A stretch of DNA of 54,695 nucleotides, taken from assembly GCA_934513685.1 (NCBI GenBank), contig CAKSWY010000018.1, positions 1 through 54,695 of the forward strand. The letters run 5' to 3'. Source of the DNA: an uncultured Oscillospiraceae bacterium (GTDB taxonomy: Bacteria > Bacillota > Clostridia > Oscillospirales > Ruminococcaceae). Shown one piece after another: positions 33,068 through 41,343 of this stretch; the first letter of the stretch is position 1, and each line of letters opens with the position of its first letter. The notes below the pieces were generated by a model. That model did not search any database and was not told where the DNA came from. It saw nothing but the letters and a program-made list of their open reading frames with translations. The translations under genes and the position numbers were made by a program.

Positions 33068-33096
33068 ATTATAGCACGATTTACAGCAGGATGCAA
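33068..33096 (-). promoter_or_regulatory. promoter of the helicase-rlmA operon
   Basis: Minus-strand TTGCAT (33091-33096), 17 bp, TATAAT (33068-33073), about 80 nt before the helicase start, a long leader as is common for cold-induced helicases. Confidence 0.6.
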
Positions 33097-33130
33097 AACC
33101 GCCTTTGGGCCTTTCGAGGGGCTGCTTTTC

Positions 33131-33198
33131 CGCAAAACAAAGCCCCCTCGGTGAGGGGGCCGCGCCTGTCTGCGGGCGGCTTCTCACAAGGGGGCTTT
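33131..33198 (-). terminator. terminator of the DUF1015 gene
   Basis: AAAGCCCCCT (33139-33148) pairs with AGGGGGCTTT (33189-33198); T-rich on the minus strand after the stem. Confidence 0.75.
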
Positions 33199-33225
33199 GC
33201 GGTGTGACGGTTTTTGTGGACGGGG

Positions 33226-34521
33226 TCAGGCCTGGATCTCCCGGGCCTCCAGATAGTAGCGCTTTTCCTCGGCGTGGCCCATGCTGAAGGTCTTGCGGGG
33301 CAGCACGCCGCCCAGCACAACGCCCTTCAGGATGTCGGCCTTGTCAAACGGGGGCAGGATGAGGCCCACGGCCCCCTCGGCCACCATGCGGCGGGCGGTG
33401 TCGTCGCCGTGGATGTAGTCCACCCGGCTGCCGGGGCAGTTGGCCAGCACCTGCTGCACAAAGGCTTCGGCGGTGCCCACGGCCAGCGGCTCGGCGGGGG
33501 TGTCAAAGCAGACGGCGGTCTCCCGGCCGTCCGGCGCGGCCAGGGTGAAGCTCTGGCGGCCCTTCGGCTCCTCGCCCAGGTGCAGGCCCAGATGCCGCTC
33601 CTCGGCGTAGGCGTGCAGCTGGCGCAGCACCTCGTCGGCGCTCACGTCAAACAGCACCCGGGGAATGGACTCGATCTGGATGGAATCGCTGTACAGGTTG
33701 CACACCTCGGCCAGGCACCAGCGGGCGGGATGGTTCTCCCTCTGCTCGGGGGGCAGGGTGGGCTTCAGCTCCTCCCAATAGGCCTTGGCGGTGGCCAGGC
33801 TGTGGTTGCCGTCGCCCACGGCCAGGGTGATGGGCGGCTGGCCCGCGGCGGCGGGGAACTCCTGATCGAAGGCGGCCTGGCTGCCCAGGGCCTCAATGGC
33901 ATCGGACAGGGCGCTGCACAGGGTCTCGTCCTCCACGGCCCAGCCCCGGATGGAGCCGCCGCCCAGCATCAGCTCACCGGAATACAGCGGGCGCAGCTGG
34001 TCTTTTTTTGCGGCCAGGCCGCCCAGAATGTGGTCGTCCCGGTCGTTGATGAGCATCATCACATGGGGCAGCTCCAGGCTGGCGCCGCGGCGCACCGCCA
34101 GCCGGGGGGGAATGCGCTCCACCACCGTGTTCTCGGTGGGGCGCACCGCCGGGCTGCTGCCGGGGGTGTAGCTGTACTGCTCCAGATCCACCGCACCCAG
34201 CAGGCCGGGGCGCACCGGGCCGCAGCCGGTGTCCCGCTCCACATACACAAAGCCCTTCACGGCGCGGTTCAGCACCGTGCCCCGGTATTCCTTCATGTTG
34301 GCCTGAATGGCGGCAATGCGCTCGGCCTCGCCGGGCTTGCCCAGATACACCTCGGGCAGCACCAGATGCAGGGCGCTGGGCTTGCCCTCCACAAGGGCCT
34401 CGGCCTTCTGCCAGTATTCGGGCTGGCTGGTGAACTGGTCGCAAGCCAGGCAGGCCCACTGGCTCAGGGGAATGTTCGCGTCAGGCAGCAGAATTTTGGC
34501 AGGTACAAAGCAGTTTGGCAT
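33226..34521 (-). CDS. DUF1015 family protein
   Basis: 431 residues, soluble. The family hallmark GDGNHSLATAKAYWEE is present together with LPHVMMLINDRDDHIL and the closing MGHAEEKRYYLEAREI. DUF1015 proteins look like kinases (they have been called HtpX-like or SerK-like: some archaeal members phosphorylate serine using ADP), but this branch is not characterised and no function is claimed. Flanked by terminators on both sides, so monocistronic. SD AGGAGG before ATG. Confidence 0.8.
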   Translation of the reverse strand: MPNCFVPAKILLPDANIPLSQWACLACDQFTSQPEYWQKAEALVEGKPSALHLVLPEVYLGKPGEAERIAAIQANMKEYRGTVLNRAVKGFVYVERDTGCGPVRPGLLGAVDLEQYSYTPGSSPAVRPTENTVVERIPPRLAVRRGASLELPHVMMLINDRDDHILGGLAAKKDQLRPLYSGELMLGGGSIRGWAVEDETLCSALSDAIEALGSQAAFDQEFPAAAGQPPITLAVGDGNHSLATAKAYWEELKPTLPPEQRENHPARWCLAEVCNLYSDSIQIESIPRVLFDVSADEVLRQLHAYAEERHLGLHLGEEPKGRQSFTLAAPDGRETAVCFDTPAEPLAVGTAEAFVQQVLANCPGSRVDYIHGDDTARRMVAEGAVGLILPPFDKADILKGVVLGGVLPRKTFSMGHAEEKRYYLEAREIQA

Positions 34522-34560
34522 GGAAAATTCCTCCTTTTTTCGTTCCGGAGCCTTCCGGAA

Positions 34561-34612
34561 TAAAAGCAGACAGGGCAGCGCCCGGCGCGGGTGTGCGCGG
34601 GCGCTGCCCTGC
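34561..34612 (-). terminator. terminator after the DUF4015-like gene
   Basis: GCAGGGCAGCGCCCG...CGGGCGCTGCCCTG-type stem, T-rich on the minus strand right after it. Confidence 0.8.
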
Positions 34613-34620
34613 TGATTTCG

Positions 34621-35724
34621 TTATTGTTCCGCGGGCTGGGCGGTATCGCCGGTGCGCAGCACCACCGCGGTGCTGCCCAGGGCGGCCCGGGCCGCATCCA
34701 GCTGGGTCTGGGTGTCCTCCGTGGTTTCGGCGGGCATCTCCAGCATCACCTGGGCGGGGGCCAGCGCGCTCAGGGGGCCGCCCAGCATGGCCGGGCTTTC
34801 CTGGGCGGCGATGTCCAGCGCCACGCTCAGCCACAGGCGGCCCTCACCGGCCTTTTCGGTAAAGGCGGCCAGGTCGTTCTTCAGCTGGTCGCTGGCCGAA
34901 ACGCCGTTGGTGTTGCCGTAATCGCAGTACGAGGTGGCGTGGGTGGGCAGCTGCAGGCCGCTGAGCATCACCTGCTCAAAGCCCAGGCTGCGGGCCTCCT
35001 CGATCAGGCCGGAGATGTAGTCCACGGCCGAGGCGGCGTAGGGGTTCAGCCAGGGCTTGCCGCCCGCGTTGGCGGCGGCGTCCAGCCACAGGTAATCGCT
35101 CTGGGGGTTCTCCGCATCCCGGTAATGGATGGCCATGGTGCGGTCCGCCCGGGCGGCAATGGGGTCCTGGAAGGCGCAGATGGCGGCCACAGGGGTCAGG
35201 CCCGCGTCCTTCAGGGCGCTCACCACGGCGGAAGCGTCCACCGTGTTGGCGGCCAGGCTCTGGGCCGCGGCGGGCAGAGCCGAGTTGTAATACACATAGC
35301 CCTGGCTGTCCTTCAGGGTGACGGCCACATACTGCACGCCCTGAGCGGCAAGGCTCTGGGCGGTGGCAGCGGCCTGCTCAGCGCTGGTCAGGCTGGACAG
35401 GCTGGCAAAGGCCCACTTGCCGCTGGCCGCGGCCGGAACCGCCGTAGGCTCCGGCGTGGCGGCCGGCTCTTCCGTGGGGGCAGCGGCACCCGGCTGGCCT
35501 TCCTCACCGGAGGGCGAAGCCGGCTCGCTGGAGGAAGCGGTGCCGTTTTTCACGCCGTACCAGGCGCTGGTGCCCGCGTTGATGACCGCCGGGCCGATGA
35601 CCCAGCCCAGCAGGAACAGCAGCAGCCCCGCCGCCGCCAGCAGGCCCACGCGCCGCACCCAGAAGCCGGCGGTGTGGCCAAAGGCCGTGCGGTAGCGGCG
35701 AACTTTCCCATAACTTTTTTTCAT
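34621..35724 (-). CDS. membrane-anchored putative glycoside hydrolase (DUF4015-like)
   Basis: 367 residues from ATG 35724, with GTGAGGAA before it. A basic N-terminus, one membrane helix (about 25-47), then a Glu/Pro/Ala-rich linker to about residue 85, and an outside domain. Segments such as YVAVTLKDSQGYVYYNS, SALKDAGLTPVAAICAFQDPIAA, LDAAANAGGKPWLNPYAASAVDYI and LGFEQVMLSGLQLP follow the TIM-barrel pattern of the DUF4015 glycoside-hydrolase-like family, with D/N residues at strand ends. Function unproven. It follows rnfA by 73 nt without a terminator, so it may be in the rpe-rnfDEA operon. Confidence 0.6.
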   Translation of the reverse strand: MKKSYGKVRRYRTAFGHTAGFWVRRVGLLAAAGLLLFLLGWVIGPAVINAGTSAWYGVKNGTASSSEPASPSGEEGQPGAAAPTEEPAATPEPTAVPAAASGKWAFASLSSLTSAEQAAATAQSLAAQGVQYVAVTLKDSQGYVYYNSALPAAAQSLAANTVDASAVVSALKDAGLTPVAAICAFQDPIAARADRTMAIHYRDAENPQSDYLWLDAAANAGGKPWLNPYAASAVDYISGLIEEARSLGFEQVMLSGLQLPTHATSYCDYGNTNGVSASDQLKNDLAAFTEKAGEGRLWLSVALDIAAQESPAMLGGPLSALAPAQVMLEMPAETTEDTQTQLDAARAALGSTAVVLRTGDTAQPAEQ

Positions 35725-35797
35725 CGCAGCATTCCTCACTTTGTGCCGGTGTGCAAAGCCGGCAGACAACGTTTTTGCTCGGGGCCGCAGCGGCCCG

Positions 35798-36421
35798 TCA
35801 GATCAACAGGGTATGGCCGGTAAAGCCGTAGATGGCCAGCGCCAGCATTCCCAGATACAGCAGGGTAATGGGCAGGCCGCGGAAGCTCATGGGAATGCGC
35901 CGGTTGCGCAGACGGCGCTGGCCTTCCGCCACCAGCACCACCGCCAGATAGTAGCCCACGCCGCTGCCCAAAGCAAAGCCGATGGCCTGCGGCAGGGTGA
36001 GCGACTGGGTAGTCACGATGAGCATGGTGCCCAGCACGCAGCTGTTGAACGAGGCGGTTGCCAGCAGTGCGCCCATCTCCTTATGGGCATCGTCGCTCTG
36101 CTTTTTGCCCAACGCCAGCCAGTACACCAGCCACACCAGCCCGCAGGCCGCCGTGGTGATGAGCAGAAACACCAGCGGGCGCACGGCGCTTCGATAGGCA
36201 AAGGGGGTGAGCAGCTGGTTTGCGCCCCAGCACATGGGCACGGCCACCACCTGCACCACCGTGAGCAGCAGGCAGAACGCCCCGTTGCCGGTGGCGCCGT
36301 CGTCCACCAAACGCACCAGATGGGAAACGCCCAGCGCCCGGCTGAGCACCGCATTCTGGGCAAAGGCCGCCAGAACGGCGTACAAAACAAATTCCGCCAA
36401 TGCTTTGAGGATCACACTCAT
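35798..36421 (-). CDS. Rnf/Nqr membrane subunit, RnfA (NqrE) type, cysteine-poor
   Basis: 207 residues, six membrane helices. Clear homology to RnfA: AQNAVLSRALG matches NNFVLVKFLG, FNSCVLG matches TNCAVLG, and FRGLPITLLYLGMLALAIYGFTGH matches the RnfA C-terminus. In RnfA a Cys in LGLCPF and one in TNCAVLG bind half of an intramembrane [2Fe-2S] cluster. Here the first is Ser (ALGVSHL) and the second position is Ser with a Cys one place later (NSCVLG). Start overlaps rnfE by 4 nt. The normal role is electron transfer across the membrane linked to Na+ or H+ pumping; with these changes that role is doubtful. Confidence 0.82.
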   Translation of the reverse strand: MSVILKALAEFVLYAVLAAFAQNAVLSRALGVSHLVRLVDDGATGNGAFCLLLTVVQVVAVPMCWGANQLLTPFAYRSAVRPLVFLLITTAACGLVWLVYWLALGKKQSDDAHKEMGALLATASFNSCVLGTMLIVTTQSLTLPQAIGFALGSGVGYYLAVVLVAEGQRRLRNRRIPMSFRGLPITLLYLGMLALAIYGFTGHTLLI

Positions 36422-37080
36422 TTGTTTCGCTCCACCTCCTGGTAAATGTTGCGCTTAAAGGCACGCACCCGGCCGCGCCAGGCGGCGCACACCGCGCCCA
36501 GCAGCATAAAGCCGCCGGCCGGCTGGGCCGCCAGCGGGAACAGCTGCACGTCCAGCAGCTGCACGCCCATCAGGCTGCCCTGGGCCAGCAGTTCGCGGGC
36601 AAGGCCCACGCCCAGCAGCACCACCAGATAGCCCACCGTGGTGTACAGGCCCCGGCGCAGCGCCCGGGCCGGGCCTTCCGGCACAGCGGCCCGGTAGCGG
36701 CGGATGATCAGCGGCTCAAACACCAGCAGGGGCAGGTAAACGCCCACCTGCTGCAGGGCGCTGGGACCCCACAGGTGCCGCACCAGAAAATAAGCGGCAA
36801 TGTAGCACAGCGCCGCCGGAAATGCATAGCACAGCACCGCAAACCGATTGTACTTTTCGCCCAGGGCCTTGCGCAGAATCGCGCCCCCTACCCGGGTGGG
36901 GGTAAGCATCACGGCCACGGCCGCGGCCAGCACCAGCGCGGTGTAGCCGCTGGTGGCCGCCACCACCATGGGGGCCAGGCCCACCCCCTGCATGATGACG
37001 GGGTTGTTGAGCCACAGCCGGTCGTTTTTGGAAAGCTCGGCCATGTTTTCGGCCCAGTATCGCGCTTTTTCAATGGTCAT
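36418..37080 (-). CDS. Rnf/Nqr membrane subunit, RnfE (NqrD) type, cluster cysteines absent
   Basis: 220 residues, six membrane helices. NNPVIMQGVGLAPMVVAATS aligns with [20 protein letters not shown] of RnfE, and VGVYLPLLVFEPLIIRR with LGIFIPLIVTNCIVVGR, so both cluster Cys are gone (C to A and C to P). Later segments (RELLAQGSL; PLAAQPAGGFMLLGAVCAAWRGR) match the family C-terminus. Start and stop overlap rnfD and rnfA by 4 nt each. Alignment is from memory of the E. coli protein, not from a computed profile. Confidence 0.8.
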   Translation of the reverse strand: MTIEKARYWAENMAELSKNDRLWLNNPVIMQGVGLAPMVVAATSGYTALVLAAAVAVMLTPTRVGGAILRKALGEKYNRFAVLCYAFPAALCYIAAYFLVRHLWGPSALQQVGVYLPLLVFEPLIIRRYRAAVPEGPARALRRGLYTTVGYLVVLLGVGLARELLAQGSLMGVQLLDVQLFPLAAQPAGGFMLLGAVCAAWRGRVRAFKRNIYQEVERNK

Positions 37081-38063
37081 TGGTTCAGCGCCTCCTTTCG
37101 GTCCAGCCAGCGCAGATGCAGCCGGTCAAACCCGGAGGCAAAGCTGCCCACCAGAATCATGGCGAAGCACACGCCCGTTTCGTAGCTGCCGTAATAGCGG
37201 TACAGCATGGACGCCACGCCCAGCGTCAGCCCGAAGGCCACCCGCGCCGCCCGATGGCGGGGCAAAATGACCGGGTCGCTCAGCATGAAAATGCCGGTGT
37301 ACAGAATGGTGCCGCTGCACAGCTCGTACCCCACCGAGGCCAGCCGAACCGGGGCCTCCACCCAGGGCAGGGCCAGGCCCACCCGGCCCATGCGGGGGAA
37401 CAGCCAGGCAATGGCGAAGCAGATCGCCAGGAAGGGCAGGGCGGCGTCCCACTGAATGCGGCGGCGCACCGCCAGCAGCAGGGCACAGGCCACCAGAATG
37501 ACCACCGCCGTGGCCCCCATGGGGCCGGCGTAGTTGCCCAGCATCAGGTTCAGGGTGTCAATGCGGGGGGTGCCGCCGTTTTTCAGGGTGTAGGAGGCCG
37601 ACTGAATCAGCCCGGCGCTGCCGGCGTCGACCAGCGGCAGCCAAGTGCCCGGCTGGGGGAAGCTGAACACCTGCTCCGGCCAGGAGACGGCGGCCACCGC
37701 GTAGCCCACCGCCGTGGGGTGGAAGGGGTAGCAGCCCAGGCCGCCGAAGGCCTCTTTGCCCACCAGAACCGCCACGGCCACCGACACGATGACCACATAG
37801 TAGCTCACGCTGGCGGGCAGAAGCAGCACCAGCATGGCCCCGAAGGACTCGTTGGAGAACTCCAGCGGGTCAAAGGGGCGGTGGCGCAGAAAGGCCACCA
37901 GCTGGTCGCACAGATTGGCGGTGACCACCGCCGCCAGCCACAAAAGCGCCGGCCGCGGCCCGTACAGAAACACCGCCATCGCCAAAAGCGGCAGGGTGGC
38001 CACCAGAAGATCCTGGTACACCATCAGGCTGCCATGGCGGGAAACAACTTGTTTTTCACTCAT
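37077..38063 (-). CDS. Rnf membrane subunit, RnfD type
   Basis: 328 residues, about nine or ten helices. LVATLPLLAMAVFLYGPRPALLW, DQLVAFLRHRPFDPLEFSNESFGAMLVLLLP, GKEAFGGLGCYPFHPTAVGYA and MLGNYAGPMGATAVVIL all follow RnfD. In RnfD a Thr in a S-G-A-T motif holds a covalent FMN; the matching place here reads Q-S-A-S, so attachment by ApbE is uncertain (a Ser is possible). No apbE, rnfB, rnfC or rnfG is in the window. 60 nt after rpe, no strong terminator between. Confidence 0.85.
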   Translation of the reverse strand: MSEKQVVSRHGSLMVYQDLLVATLPLLAMAVFLYGPRPALLWLAAVVTANLCDQLVAFLRHRPFDPLEFSNESFGAMLVLLLPASVSYYVVIVSVAVAVLVGKEAFGGLGCYPFHPTAVGYAVAAVSWPEQVFSFPQPGTWLPLVDAGSAGLIQSASYTLKNGGTPRIDTLNLMLGNYAGPMGATAVVILVACALLLAVRRRIQWDAALPFLAICFAIAWLFPRMGRVGLALPWVEAPVRLASVGYELCSGTILYTGIFMLSDPVILPRHRAARVAFGLTLGVASMLYRYYGSYETGVCFAMILVGSFASGFDRLHLRWLDRKEALNQ

Positions 38064-38122
38064 GGATACGCTCCCATGGGCCTGCCGCGCAGGCCCGGAT
38101 TTTTAGCGCTGCCTCGTGCAGC

Positions 38123-38773
38123 TTACAGGGCCTTCAGGCCCGCCACGGCGGCGGCAGGGTCGGCCGCGCCGAACACCGCGCTGCCGGCCACCAGCACATC
38201 CGCGCCGGCCTCCACACAGGCCGGGCCGGTCACGGCGTCCACGCCGCCGTCCACTTCCACCAGGCCGGAAAGGCCCCGCCGGTCGATCTCTTCCCGCAGG
38301 GCGCGGATCTTATCCAGCGCCATGGGCATGAACTTCTGCCCGCCGAAGCCCGGCTCCACGCTCATCACCAGGGCCAGATCCAGCTGGTCCAGATAGGGGA
38401 ACAGCGCCTGCACCGAGGTGTGGGGCTTGACCGAAAGGCCGGTCTTGCAGCCCAGCGCCTTGATGCGGGCCAGGGTGGCGGCGGTGTCGCAGCCGCACTC
38501 CAGATGGAAGGTGATGAGGCTGGCCCCGGCCTTTGCAAAGGGTTCTGCATAGGTGAGGGGGTCGTCGATCATCAGATGAACGTCATAAAATGCATCGGGC
38601 AGGGCCTTGTGCAGGCTTTTCAGCACCGGCATACCAAAGGAAATGTTGGGCACAAAGTGTCCGTCCATCACGTCGTAATGAAGCATCTGTGCGCCGGCAT
38701 CCAGCACGGCACGGCAATCGCTGCCCAGATGGGCGAAATCCGCCGAGAGGATCGACGGGCTGACCATAGCCAT
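38123..38773 (-). CDS. rpe: ribulose-phosphate 3-epimerase
   Basis: 216 residues from ATG 38773, with AAGGAGG 6 nt before it. (beta/alpha)8 barrel with SPSILSADFAHLG, HYDVMDGHFVPNISFG (metal His/Asp), DVHLMIDDP (His), VMSVEPGFGGQKF and EVDGGVD (catalytic Asp). Interconverts ribulose 5-phosphate and xylulose 5-phosphate in the pentose phosphate pathway. Normal family length. First gene of a probable operon leading into rnfD-rnfE-rnfA. Confidence 0.97.
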   Translation of the reverse strand: MAMVSPSILSADFAHLGSDCRAVLDAGAQMLHYDVMDGHFVPNISFGMPVLKSLHKALPDAFYDVHLMIDDPLTYAEPFAKAGASLITFHLECGCDTAATLARIKALGCKTGLSVKPHTSVQALFPYLDQLDLALVMSVEPGFGGQKFMPMALDKIRALREEIDRRGLSGLVEVDGGVDAVTGPACVEAGADVLVAGSAVFGAADPAAAVAGLKAL

Positions 38774-38906
38774 AAACGGCCTCCTTATCTTCGGCCCCGC
38801 GGCAAGGCCGCCGGGGCAGGGGTTTTTCTCATCGGTTCTGCCCGCCCGCACCGGCCGCAGCCGGGGCGCATTTTCGGGGCGGGAACTTCGGCCAACAGCC
38901 GGTTTT

Positions 38907-38935
38907 ATTGTATCGTATCAGGCCCTCAAATGCAA
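38907..38935 (-). promoter_or_regulatory. promoter of rpe and probably the rnf genes
   Basis: Minus-strand TTGCAT (38930-38935), 17 bp, TACAAT (38907-38912). No other promoter-like sequence is evident between rpe and rnfD. Confidence 0.6.
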
Positions 38936-38997
38936 ACCGCAGGCAGATTTTGTGGGGATTTTTCACATATCTTTCCCGTTTTTGCTGGGCAACCTGC

Positions 38998-40458
38998 TCA
39001 TTTGCGGCCTTTTTTCGCGCCCTCGGCGGGCAGGGTGAAGCTGAAGCGGCACCATTCGCCCTCCTGGCTTTCCACCCAGATCTTGCCGCCGGAAAGGTTC
39101 ACCAGCACCTTGCAGATGTGCAGCCCAAGGCCGCTGCCCCGGGTGTTCAGGCCCCGGCTGCGGTCCTCTTTGAAAAAGCGGTCAAACACAAAGGGCAGGG
39201 CCTCGGGGGCAATGCCCGGGCCGGTGTTCCAGATACTCACGGTCACCTGGCCGCCGCTTCGGGTCACGCCGAAGCGGATGATGCCCTCCTCGGGAGTGAA
39301 CTTGATGGCGTTGTCCAGCAGGTTGTACACCACCTGATGCACCAGATCCGGGTCGGCGTACACCATGGTGCGCTCGGGCACCAGCCCCTGAATCTGGATC
39401 TTGCCGCTCTCAATGCGCTGTTCGGCGGCCAGTGCCGCGCCGGTGATGCTCTCCCACACGTCGTAGCTGCGGGCGTTCACCTGATATTCGCCCGCCTCCA
39501 GCTTGGAGATGTCCAGCATATTCTGGATGAGCCGGGTCAGGCGGCCCACCTCCTGGCTGACCACGCCCAGATAGTGGTTGTACAGCTCCGGGGGAATGGT
39601 GCCGTCCAGCATACCGTCCACAAAGCCCTTCACGCTGGTCATGGGGGTGCGCAGTTCGTGGGCGATGTTGCCCATGAAGTTGGAGCGGGAAGAGTCAATG
39701 GCCTCCAGATTGGCGGCCATGTTGTTGAAGGTCACGGCCAGCTGGGCCACCTCGTCCTCGCCTTCCACCGGCACACGGGTGGAGAAATCCCCCGCGCCGA
39801 ACTTGCGTGCCGCCTCGGCAATGCGCCGCAGCGGCAGGGTGAGCCGGGTGGTGAACACCACGCTGAGCAGGCTGGAAATCAGCAGCATCAGCCCCGCCGA
39901 GAGGATGAAGGTGCTAAACATATCCGCCACATAGCCGTTCAGCGCCGAGGTGTTGGAGGAGGCAAACGCATACCCCCGCACCTGGCCCGCAGCGTCGGTG
40001 AGCACACAGCCCGCGGTGTACTGGCCTTTGTCGTACACGCCGCCCAGCGTGCCGGAGTCGAACATCGCCTTCTGCCCGCCCGCCATCTGGTCCAGCACAT
40101 TCCGGGGGATCTGCGCGCCCAGCGCCTGATCAAACCCCGCTGCCAAAACCACGTTGCCCTGGGCGTCGGCCAGCAGCAGGCTGGAATCGCTGGTTTCGCT
40201 GACGATGCCGATGGCCCGCTGCATCCGGTCCCGGTCCTCTTCGCTGAGCTGCGGCAGGTCCTCGCCCTGCTGCAGCAGGCTGACCTGCTTGGCCGCCACC
40301 TGCACCACGCCGCTGAGGGCGCTTTTGCGCTCGCCGACGAAGTAGCTCATGGAGAGGTACATCTGCACAAAGCCCATCACCGTAATGCCCGCCACCAGCA
40401 GGATGGCCGTGGTGGCGAAGTACATATTGCTGATGGTCTTGCGCATATGCCGGTTCAA
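38998..40458 (-). CDS. sensor histidine kinase
   Basis: 486 residues. Two membrane helices (about 12-34 and 165-190) frame an outside sensor domain of about 130 residues; HAMP follows (TTRLTLPLRRIAEAARKFGAGDFSTRVPV). The dimerisation domain has the phospho-acceptor FMGNIAHELRTPMTSVKG (His267) and the ATPase domain has N box NLLDNAIKFTPE, G1 NTGPGIAPE and G2 GSGLGLHIC. It phosphorylates the response regulator encoded just upstream, whose stop it overlaps by 4 nt. The sensor domain gives no hint of the stimulus. No close terminator seen. Confidence 0.95.
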   Translation of the reverse strand: MNRHMRKTISNMYFATTAILLVAGITVMGFVQMYLSMSYFVGERKSALSGVVQVAAKQVSLLQQGEDLPQLSEEDRDRMQRAIGIVSETSDSSLLLADAQGNVVLAAGFDQALGAQIPRNVLDQMAGGQKAMFDSGTLGGVYDKGQYTAGCVLTDAAGQVRGYAFASSNTSALNGYVADMFSTFILSAGLMLLISSLLSVVFTTRLTLPLRRIAEAARKFGAGDFSTRVPVEGEDEVAQLAVTFNNMAANLEAIDSSRSNFMGNIAHELRTPMTSVKGFVDGMLDGTIPPELYNHYLGVVSQEVGRLTRLIQNMLDISKLEAGEYQVNARSYDVWESITGAALAAEQRIESGKIQIQGLVPERTMVYADPDLVHQVVYNLLDNAIKFTPEEGIIRFGVTRSGGQVTVSIWNTGPGIAPEALPFVFDRFFKEDRSRGLNTRGSGLGLHICKVLVNLSGGKIWVESQEGEWCRFSFTLPAEGAKKGRK

Positions 40459-41144
40459 TCTTTCACCTCAAACATATAGCCCACGCTCCACACGGTTTTC
40501 AGGCGCCACTTGTCCGACGCGCCCTCCAGCTTTTCCCGCAGGCGCTTGATGTGTACGTCGATGGTGCGGGAATCGCCATAGTACTCGAAGCCCCACACCT
40601 CGTCCAGCAGCTGGTCACGGGTGAACACCCGGTTGGGGTGAGAAGCCAGGAAGTTCAGCAGCTCCAGCTCCTTGGGGGGCGCATCCACCACCTTGCCTTT
40701 TACCTTCAGCTCATAGCGGGACATATCCACGCTCAGGTTGTCGTAGCTGATCACGCCGGTGTCGGCCTCCTCGGCGGTGGTGCAGCGGCGCAGCACCGCC
40801 TTGATGCGGGCCACCACTTCCTTGCTGTCAAAGGGCTTCACCACATAGTCGTCGGCGCCCAGCTCCAGCCCAAGTACCTTGTCAAAGGTTTCGCCCTTGG
40901 CCGTCAGCATGATCACCGGGGTCTGGCCCTGGGCGCGAATGCGGCGGCACACTTCCCAGCCGTCCATCTTGGGCATCATCACGTCCAGCAGCACCAGGTC
41001 GGGCTTGTTCTGGGTGTAGGCGGCCAGGGCGGCCTCGCCGTCGTGGGCCTGGAAGGTCTGGTAGCCCTCCTTTTCCAGATAAAGCCGCAGCAGGTCGCAG
41101 ATGTTCTTGTCGTCGTCCACGATCAGGATCTTTTCATTTGCCAT
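40455..41144 (-). CDS. OmpR-family response regulator
   Basis: 229 residues. Receiver domain with acidic pocket VDDD (10-12), phospho-acceptor Asp54 (LVLLDVMMPKMDG), Thr/Ala at TAKG and Lys in YVVKPF. C-terminal winged helix with RDQLLDEVWGFEYYGDSRTIDVHIKRLREKLE. It and the kinase form a standard two-component pair; neighbours suggest no target, though HtrA (1.4 kb away, divergent) is a frequent envelope-stress target. An AT-rich stretch at 41220-41280 before the start probably holds the promoter. Confidence 0.96.
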   Translation of the reverse strand: MANEKILIVDDDKNICDLLRLYLEKEGYQTFQAHDGEAALAAYTQNKPDLVLLDVMMPKMDGWEVCRRIRAQGQTPVIMLTAKGETFDKVLGLELGADDYVVKPFDSKEVVARIKAVLRRCTTAEEADTGVISYDNLSVDMSRYELKVKGKVVDAPPKELELLNFLASHPNRVFTRDQLLDEVWGFEYYGDSRTIDVHIKRLREKLEGASDKWRLKTVWSVGYMFEVKD

Positions 41145-41273
41145 TGCTCGTCATCCTCCCGAATGCGCCCGGAGGCGCGGGTTATTGTGTTGAAAGCATC
41201 GGTTCGGCGCGGGGCGCAGAAACCGATTTTATCATTCATAGTATGTAATATCAGTATAATATAAAAATATGTC

Positions 41274-41308
41274 CAAATAAAGAAGGTGCGCCGATTTTTC
41301 GGCGCGCC
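41274..41308 (-). terminator. terminator of the GNAT-MnmM gene
   Basis: GGTGCGCCGA (41285-41294) pairs with TCGGCGCGCC (41299-41308); minus-strand T-rich run follows. Confidence 0.6.
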
Positions 41309-41343
41309 GGGCGAAAAAGGATGGGGACGGCCAGGAGGCCGCC

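Noticed and set aside
35798..37080. The RnfA/RnfE-like genes as pseudogenes
   Set aside because: Both frames are full length, overlap by 4 nt as in a working operon, keep helices and family motifs, and show specific substitutions rather than random decay.
37080..38396. A 438-codon frame opposite rnfD and rpe
   Set aside because: Mirror of two intact genes; Q/H/R-rich composition typical of antisense GC-rich frames.
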